Assembly (NCBI RefSeq): GCF_001270495.1
Contig: NZ_LGUR01000117.1
Span: 422,384-486,383, forward strand
DNA length: 64,000 nucleotides
Direction of reading: 5' to 3'
From: Streptomyces viridochromogenes
Lineage (GTDB): Bacteria; Actinomycetota; Actinomycetes; Streptomycetales; Streptomycetaceae
The notes under the pieces were generated by a model that was not told the DNA's origin, made no database searches, and was given only the letters and a program-made list of their open reading frames with translations. A program made the position numbers and the translations under genes. Below, one piece after another: positions 59,039 to 64,000 of the stretch. The stretch's first letter is position 1; the number at the start of each line of letters is the position of its first letter.

Positions 59039-59059
59039 TCAACAACGTGACTAATAGTT
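59039..59059. promoter_or_regulatory. operator-like motif upstream of padR-type gene
   Basis: TCAACAACGTGACTAATAGTT lies 22 bases before the regulator start. Its first 15 bases match the motif at 57341-57355 at 13 positions. Autoregulation plus control of the SGNH hydrolase and SnoaL gene by this PadR protein is a reasonable inference. Confidence 0.5.
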
Positions 59060-59143
59060 CACCCTCCCCTGTAGACAAGTCCTAACGGTGCCCTCTACTC
59101 TCCATCACACCTATTCATCTTTTTGAATATCTGAGGCGGGCTC

Positions 59144-59536
59144 ATGCATCCCTTCCGTAAGGCCGTCGAGAGCCGCGACCTGGACGCTGTGGCCGCTCTG
59201 CTGGCCGACGACGTCGTCTTCACCAGCCCCGTCGCCTTCAAGCCGTACCCGGGCAAGGCGATCACCGCGGCGATCCTGCGCGGCGTGCTCCGGGTCTTCG
59301 AGGACTTCACCTACATCCGTGAGATCGCCAATTCCGACGGCCGCGATCACGCCTTCGTCTTCACCGCCACCGTCGCCGGCAAGCAGATCCAGGGCTGCGA
59401 CTTCCTGCACTTCGACGACGACGGGAAGATCGACGAGTTCACGGTGATGGTGCGCCCGCTCTCCGCCGCCCAGGCGCTCGGCGAGGCCATGGGCGCCCAG
59501 TTCGAGCGGATCGCCCGAGAGGCCGCCGAACAGTAA
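59144..59536 (+). CDS. SnoaL/NTF2-like protein
   Basis: A 130-residue single-domain cone-fold protein. It begins [20 protein letters not shown] and contains [37 protein letters not shown] and [20 protein letters not shown], the hallmark pattern of SnoaL-like/NTF2-like domains. GAGGCGGG lies upstream of the ATG. Such proteins are cyclases, isomerases, hydrolases or ligand carriers; no catalytic pair is decisive. A broken flavoprotein follows directly, so the two probably formed one small operon. Confidence 0.9.
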   Translation: MHPFRKAVESRDLDAVAALLADDVVFTSPVAFKPYPGKAITAAILRGVLRVFEDFTYIREIANSDGRDHAFVFTATVAGKQIQGCDFLHFDDDGKIDEFTVMVRPLSAAQALGEAMGAQFERIAREAAEQ

Positions 59537-59537
59537 C

Positions 59538-59949
59538 CACGACGACGGACTTCGACGCGGTGGTCATCGGCGCGGGCAACGCCGGACTGACCGCCGCCAC
59601 CCTCCAACGCGCGGGACTGCGCACCCTCCTCGCGGAGCGCCACAACGTTCCCGGCGGCTGCGCCACCTGCTTTCGACGAGGCCGCTTCGAGTTCGAGACG
59701 GCGCTGCACCAGCTGTCCGGAGTCGGCCTGGAGGTCCAGCCGTACACGCTGCGCTGGCTGTTCGAGAAGCTGGGCGTCGCTGACTCACTGGAGTTCGTCC
59801 AGGAGCACGACCTGTACCGCGCCGTGGTACCCGGCCGGCACGATGTGACCCTGCCCGCCGACCGGGCCGGCGCCGTGGACGCCCTGGAGGAGGCCTTCCC
59901 CAGCAACCGCGCCCGCGTCGAGCCTTTCTTCGCGTTCGCCAGGGACGTG
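59538..59949 (+). pseudogene. FAD-dependent oxidoreductase truncated by ISL3 remnant
   Basis: Right after the SnoaL stop the frame reads [40 protein letters not shown], and ends at [10 protein letters not shown], all typical of CrtI/CrtO-like flavoproteins. After about 137 codons it runs into an oppositely oriented ISL3 transposase. No ATG remains at the front (it starts with four ACN codons). The gene cannot encode a working enzyme. Confidence 0.82.
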
Positions 59950-60405
59950 ACGGAGCCGTCACGGCACACGACCTCGACGCCCGGATGCTCGCGCAGCCAA
60001 GCTTCCAGCTTGTCGGCGGTGCGGTCGGGCAGCACGTCGATCCGCTCATAGGTCTCGGCGTCGATCACCACGGTGGCAAAGCGGTGCCGCCGGCGCAGAG
60101 CGAAGTCGTCGACGCCCCTCACGCGGGGCGTCCGCCCGGTGGGCAACGGGATGCGCAGCAGGGCGCGCAGGGCCGTGTGGCGAGCAGGCCCGCCGCGAGT
60201 ATCGTCAGCAAACGAGATCCCGCCCGGCCGCCAACTCCTTCACCACAGACTTGACTTACCTGGTCAGACGGGCCGTGCGTCGCTGGTGACGCTCAAACAC
60301 TCCGGGCATCTGCTCGCGGAAGGGCTGCCGGCAGTCGCGCGTGGAACACACCAGGCGCCGCACCCGCACACGGACGTCGAGGACGGCTGCCCGTCCGCCG
60401 CCTCT
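59950..60405 (-). mobile_element. ISL3-family transposase remnant
   Basis: The minus strand carries RVRRLVCSTRDCRQPFREQM and PGVFERHQRRTARLT, a frameshift near 60255, then [16 protein letters not shown] and [20 protein letters not shown] with [19 protein letters not shown]. It stops at VVCRDGS, where the disrupted flavoprotein begins. The N-terminal zinc-finger end and the C-terminal DDE part are missing. Confidence 0.85.
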
Positions 60406-60496
60406 GCTTGAGGGCGTTGCGCCGCTCGGGGCGGTTGAGCAGCAGCCACCGCACGGTGCCGCGTTGCTCGACGAGCAGAGGTTCGGTGTCGGTCAA
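60406..60496 (-). pseudogene. enoyl-CoA hydratase N-terminal remnant
   Basis: From a TTG at 60496 the frame reads TDTEPLLVEQRGTVRWLLL then NRPERRNALK, the start of a crotonase-fold protein, before the ISL3 sequence cuts it off. Only about 30 codons remain. With the truncated flavoprotein it suggests the ISL3 element removed the DNA between two formerly separate genes. Confidence 0.65.
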
Positions 60497-60812
60497 CGTG
60501 GCTCCAGGGGCGGCGAGTTCGGTGCGCCGGCGGTTGCGCTCGTGCCCCCTTGACCCAGGCCCTCGGTGCCGTACTCGACCGGATGGCCGCTGCCTCCGGA
60601 TCCGGCCGCGTCATCTCAGGCCGATCGAGTGGAACCTGGTCGGTCCGCTGACCGAGGAATCTTCACCGCGGCGTTTGCCGAGTGGCAGGCGCCCGTGGGA
60701 GGTCATCGCCTCCGCCGCAGGATGCCTGCCGCCCTTCGACCGAGCCGACATGGCTACTTCGGCGCCCTTGCCACCGGAGCAACGGATCGGCGGGCTCCCC
60801 CATCGCTCCCGG
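60497..60812. other. 316-bp gap without supported gene
   Basis: A plus-strand stretch near 60552-60650 (TQALGAVLDRMAAASGSGR) could be the tail of a lost gene but has no start, domain or ribosome site. Nothing else is seen before the convergent stop of the CocE hydrolase. Confidence 0.4.
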
Positions 60813-62489
60813 TCAGGCTGGAGGCACCACGGGCAGGACGATGCGGGACGGCCGGGCGGGGTCGTGGAAGACCTGCTGCCGGGCCACTCGGGCCGTGGTC
60901 GCGTTCTCCTCGGGTTCGCCCGTGTTGAGGTTGCGGTCCCAGCGGGGGAAGTTGCTGGAGGTGACCTGGACCCGTATCCGGTGCCCCGCGCGGAAGACGA
61001 TGCTGGTCGACCACAGGTCCACGACGTGTTCGGCCGCCTCGCCCAAGGTCGCCGCGCGCACCCGCACGATGCCGTCGGCCACATTGCGGGAGACACCGTT
61101 CTCGTCTACGTCGCACAGGCGTGCCACCCAGTCGGTCGAGGGTCCGTCCGTGGCGGCGAAGAGCACCGCCCGGACGCGGCCGGTCACCTCGACGTCCTCG
61201 GTGAGCGGTTCGGTGGTGAAGACCAGGACGTCCTCGCGCGCCTCCACGGCCGTCTGGTCGAGCGGCCCGGGACGGAACTCGTCGGACATCAGGAGCGCGC
61301 CGCCGGTCGTGGGCACCGGGTCCATGGGGTCGTAGGTGAACTCCTCGGCCCGCTCGGCCGTGGACGGCGGCTCCTGCGTCAGGCGTCCGTCGGCGCGCAG
61401 GTGGAAATCCGTGTCCACCGCCCGCGACAGGGGCCATTCCGTCTCCTCGCGCCACTGGTTGATACCCATGACGAACAGCAGCACCCTGCCCGTGTCCGGA
61501 TCCAGGGCCTCGCCGTCGCCGAGCGTGCGCTGGAACCAGTCGAGCTGGAGGCCGTGCAGGGGTCCGCGCATGCCCATGAAGGCGGAGTTCGCGCCGAACC
61601 CGAAGTTGACGTCGCCGATGACGTGCTGCTGGTTGGTGTGGCCCCACGGGCCCATGATCAGCGTGACGGACCGGCCGGCGCTGCGCATGGCGGCGAAGTT
61701 GTCGAGCGTGCCCTGGGCGAAGATGTCGTACCAGCCGCCGACCTGGAAGGTGGGCAGGTCAACCTCGTCGTGCCTGCCCGCGACACGGCAGGACGTCGCC
61801 CAGCCGGGCTCCCGCCGGGAACGCTCGTAGCCCAGCTCGGGCAGGTCGTGCCGGGCGAACGCGGGAAACCGCCCGGCGGGCAGTTCGCCGTAGCCGCCGT
61901 CGGCCAGGCCGTCGAGATCCTGCACGAGCCTGCCGAGACTGCCGCCGAGCATGGCCGGGTCGGTGCTGTGACGGCGCATCAGCGCGTCGGCGCCCATCAT
62001 GAGGGACCAGGGCGCGGTGATGCCGAGTTCGATCGCGCCGTCGCGCGTCCACAGTCCGTCGTCCGGGTCGGACCACGTGACCATCGGCGCGATCGCCTTC
62101 AGCTCCGGCGGCTTGGACAGCGCCGCCATCCACTGGGTGTTGCCGAAGTAGCTGGCGCCGATCATGCCGACGGAGCCGTTCGCTCCGGGAAGGGCAGCGG
62201 CCCACCGTACGGTGTCGTACCCGTCGCTCTCCTCGTACGTCCAAGGCTCCCACTCCCCCTCGGAGGCGAACCGGCCGCGGGTGTCCTGGAGGACCACCAT
62301 GAAGCCACGCCGAGCCGCCGCCAGGGGATCGAGGAGGGCGATCGCCAGGGCCATCTGCTTGCCGTACGGCAGTCGGCTCAGCAGCACCGGCCACGGCCCC
62401 GTGCCCCCGGGCCGGTAGACATCGGCGCGCAGCACGGTGCCGTCACGCATCTCGGCCGGAACATCGAACTCGATCTGAATCTCTGCCAC
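60813..62489 (-). CDS. CocE/NonD-family hydrolase
   Basis: A 558-residue serine hydrolase of the cocaine-esterase/X-Pro-dipeptidyl-peptidase family. The GTG at 62489 has AAAGGAG ten bases upstream and matches the family start VAEIQIEFDVPAEMRDGTVL. The alpha/beta domain has LQDTRGRFASEGEWEPWTYE, the nucleophile elbow GMIGASYFGNTQWMAA and VGGWYDIFAQGTLDNF (Asp), with His in MGPWGHTNQQH. The C-terminal jelly roll ends SNFPRWDRNLNTGEPEENAT. No signal peptide, so it is intracellular, unlike the S15-type protein at 39.0 kb. It is the only intact gene in a stretch of fragments. Confidence 0.93.
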   Translation of the reverse strand: MAEIQIEFDVPAEMRDGTVLRADVYRPGGTGPWPVLLSRLPYGKQMALAIALLDPLAAARRGFMVVLQDTRGRFASEGEWEPWTYEESDGYDTVRWAAALPGANGSVGMIGASYFGNTQWMAALSKPPELKAIAPMVTWSDPDDGLWTRDGAIELGITAPWSLMMGADALMRRHSTDPAMLGGSLGRLVQDLDGLADGGYGELPAGRFPAFARHDLPELGYERSRREPGWATSCRVAGRHDEVDLPTFQVGGWYDIFAQGTLDNFAAMRSAGRSVTLIMGPWGHTNQQHVIGDVNFGFGANSAFMGMRGPLHGLQLDWFQRTLGDGEALDPDTGRVLLFVMGINQWREETEWPLSRAVDTDFHLRADGRLTQEPPSTAERAEEFTYDPMDPVPTTGGALLMSDEFRPGPLDQTAVEAREDVLVFTTEPLTEDVEVTGRVRAVLFAATDGPSTDWVARLCDVDENGVSRNVADGIVRVRAATLGEAAEHVVDLWSTSIVFRAGHRIRVQVTSSNFPRWDRNLNTGEPEENATTARVARQQVFHDPARPSRIVLPVVPPA

Positions 62490-62592
62490 GCGCTGCTCCT
62501 TTGCACGCCACGACGCTGTCAGGCACATGGTCGAACCTGGCCCCGTCCCGCACTACACCCGAACGGGGGTGACTAAGGCGCTCTCGGGGCGG

Positions 62593-62915
62593 TCAGGCCA
62601 CCGCGTTCAGCAGGTCGGCCAGCAGGTCGGGCCGTTCCAGGGCGATGAAGTGGCCGGTCCTGGGGACCTGCGTGAAATCGGCGGCCGGCACAGTCCTCCT
62701 CGCCGTAGACGAGGTGGACGGGCGCCTTGACCTCGGGGTAGCGCGAGCGGGCGGCGATGAGGTTGGGCAGGTTCTGGTACACGGCCCTCGCGACGGTCGA
62801 GGCATGGGGGACAACTCGTCCATCCCTGAGATGCAGGCCGGTGGCCGAGGTGAGCGCGTCGATCGTGGCGGTGCCGAACAGCTCGCGCACCGCAAAGCCG
62901 GCGGGGGTGCGGAAG
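62593..62915 (-). pseudogene. alpha/beta hydrolase C-terminal remnant
   Basis: Two minus-strand frames together give FAVRELFGTATIDALTSATG, YPEVKAPVHLVYGEEDC, then after a frameshift VPAADFTQVPRTGHFIALER and PDLLADLLNAVA. This is the last third of an epoxide-hydrolase/haloperoxidase-like protein with the acid (YGEED) and His (TGHF) but no nucleophile half. Confidence 0.7.
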
Positions 62916-62917
62916 GA

Positions 62918-63155
62918 GGCGCTCGGCGTGCTTGCCGGCCTCGGAGCCGACCATGTCGTGGCGGGGCACAAGCGTCCCGGCCGGCCCGACTCCCCGGGCA
63001 TCCTCGCCGAGACCCGCGCCTACCTCGATGACTTCGAGGACCGCGTCGCGCGCACCGCGTCCACTGAGGAGCTCTACCGAGCGATGCTGGAGCTCCATCC
63101 GGACCGGGTCAACCCGGGGGCCCTGTGGGGCTCGGCCCGTTCGGTGAAGGGCTGA
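62918..63155 (+). pseudogene. MBL-fold hydrolase C-terminal remnant
   Basis: The plus strand reads ALGVLAGLGADHVVAGHKRP, ETRAYLDDFEDRVARTASTE, then NPGALWGSARSVKG and stop. VVAGHKRPG is the C-terminal zinc-ligand segment of MBL-fold proteins. The 5' part is replaced by the oppositely oriented hydrolase remnant. Confidence 0.65.
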
Positions 63156-63209
63156 CGCGACACGCCTCCTTCGGCCCCGTGCCACTGTGGCCTGCACCAT
63201 GCGTCCGGC

Positions 63210-63425
63210 TCACAGCCGATCACCGACCCGTGGTACGCGCAGGGCCGCGCTGTTCACTCGCTGCTTCAGCGCGCGTTCGCTCTCTTCGATGGCCGGCCCG
63301 GTGAAGTAATACTCCCTGGTGCGGCGGGGGGCGAAGCGTACCCGGGTCTGCGCGATCCGGTGCAGGGCCGCGTCGGCCCGCCGATCACCGCCGCGGTCGA
63401 GCCGACGGTACTGCCGACGGGCCCG
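63210..63425 (-). mobile_element. second IS110-type transposase remnant
   Basis: The minus strand reads RRLDRGGDRRADAALHRIAQ and TRVRFAPRRTREYYF, like the RLNRGGDRQANxALxRIAxTR block before the IS110 C-terminus; the following residues no longer match well. It is more decayed than the IS110 fragment at 47.1 kb. The match is by eye and weak beyond the first 35 residues. Confidence 0.5.
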
Positions 63426-63622
63426 AGAAACGCTCGACTGGAGTACCGGCCTTGTCCGCCAGGCCGACGGACCCTGTCGGGCACGTTCCCCGACCACCCC
63501 GTCCGGCGTCCGGGCTGACGGGTGACGGGCGGTTCGGTCTCTGCCAAGACCGTATGGCCCGTACCCTTCGTGGTATCTACGGCGTCACATAGCGGGCGCC
63601 AAACCACTGGAGGCAATACCTC

Positions 63623-64000
63623 GTGCTGATCGCTCAGCGTCCGTCACTGACCGAAGAGGTCGTCGACGAGTTCCGCTCCCGGTTCGTGATCGAGCCGCTG
63701 GAGCCGGGCTTCGGCTACACCCTCGGCAACTCCCTCCGCCGTACGCTCCTGTCCTCGATCCCGGGTGCGGCAGTCACGTCCGTCCGTATCGACGGCGTGC
63801 TGCACGAGTTCACCACCGTGCCGGGCGTCAAGGAGGACGTCACCGACCTGATCCTCAACATCAAGCAGCTGGTCGTGAGCAGCGAGCAGGACGAGCCTGT
63901 GGTGATGTACCTGCGCAAGCAGGGCCCGGGTCTGGTCACCGCCGCCGACATCGCGCCGCCGGCCGGTGTCGAGGTGCACAACCCCGACCTCGTCCTCGCC
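63623..64000 (+). CDS. rpoA: RNA polymerase alpha subunit, N-terminal part
   Basis: The first 126 residues of RpoA are encoded before the window ends. GTG with TGGAGG ten bases upstream starts [20 protein letters not shown], followed by [40 protein letters not shown] and [19 protein letters not shown], all nearly identical to the canonical Streptomyces protein as I remember it. The alpha NTD dimerisation elements are intact. In actinobacteria rpoA normally follows rpsD in the ribosomal-protein operon; here the preceding 500 bases hold only fragments. It is either a second alpha gene or a displaced only copy. The rest of the gene, and rplQ if any, lie outside. Confidence 0.93.
   Translation, partial: MLIAQRPSLTEEVVDEFRSRFVIEPLEPGFGYTLGNSLRRTLLSSIPGAAVTSVRIDGVLHEFTTVPGVKEDVTDLILNIKQLVVSSEQDEPVVMYLRKQGPGLVTAADIAPPAGVEVHNPDLVLA

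Overview
The window is high-GC actinobacterial DNA, almost certainly Streptomyces. Supporting this are the GC-saturated third codon positions, GTG and TTG starts, ATGA/GTGA stop-start overlaps, GAGG-type ribosome sites, Tat-type signals, and gene families typical of the genus (EboA-type metabolite cluster, fused PcaDC, DUF6278 and YxiG-like proteins). No rRNA, tRNA or CRISPR array was seen.

1-7.1 kb (minus strand): a compact ebo-type cluster, read from the right as eboC (UbiA prenyltransferase), a sugar-isomerase-like TIM barrel, eboA, eboB (TatD-like), eboE, eboF (phosphodiesterase) and a cytochrome P450 that leaves the window. The eboD gene is absent, and eboC carries an in-frame insertion of a dispersed Streptomyces repeat. 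7.2-12.3 kb: FAD oxidoreductase, inositol-monophosphatase family enzyme, gamma-glutamyltransferase and a small secreted repeat protein. 12.4-19.2 kb: mutA-mutB-meaB (methylmalonyl-CoA mutase and its GTPase chaperone), converging on a two-component system. 19.3-21.2 kb: an AhpD-like protein and a secreted protein.

21.2-30.2 kb (minus strand): a pyrimidine/hydantoin catabolism locus in two transcription units around a PucR-family regulator. It encodes an NCS1 permease, an LLM oxidoreductase, a dihydropyrimidinase, two paralogous beta-ureidopropionase-like nitrilases and an omega-aminotransferase. Candidate operator repeats lie in front of each unit. 30.4-47.1 kb: mostly housekeeping or conserved genes, including an XRE regulator divergent from a methionine aminopeptidase, a ClpC-type unfoldase, a second gamma-glutamyltransferase, a secreted S15/CocE hydrolase, an orphan amino-acid ABC ATPase, an SGNH hydrolase, exonuclease III, an MBL hydrolase and a PcaD-PcaC fusion whose hydrolase domain lacks the nucleophilic serine.

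47.1-57.0 kb: an accessory island between two 132-bp direct copies (129 identities) of the 5' end and upstream sequence of the pca gene. It mixes broken genes (IS110, IS5 and IS481 remnants, a symporter, a PlsC acyltransferase) with intact extracellular proteins: a thermonuclease with an Excalibur domain, an Excalibur protein, a YxiG-like protein, and a cell-wall cassette. The cassette comprises a peptidoglycan-binding protein, an 805-residue protein with a DUF1906 glycoside-hydrolase-like domain, and a Tat-exported M15-type protein lacking two zinc ligands. 57.0-60.5 kb: an SGNH hydrolase and a PadR/SnoaL pair sharing an operator-like sequence, then an oxidoreductase cut off by an ISL3 remnant. 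60.8-62.5 kb: an intact CocE hydrolase. 62.6-63.5 kb: more gene fragments. At the right edge is the start of a near-canonical rpoA that is not in the ribosomal-protein context normal for that gene.
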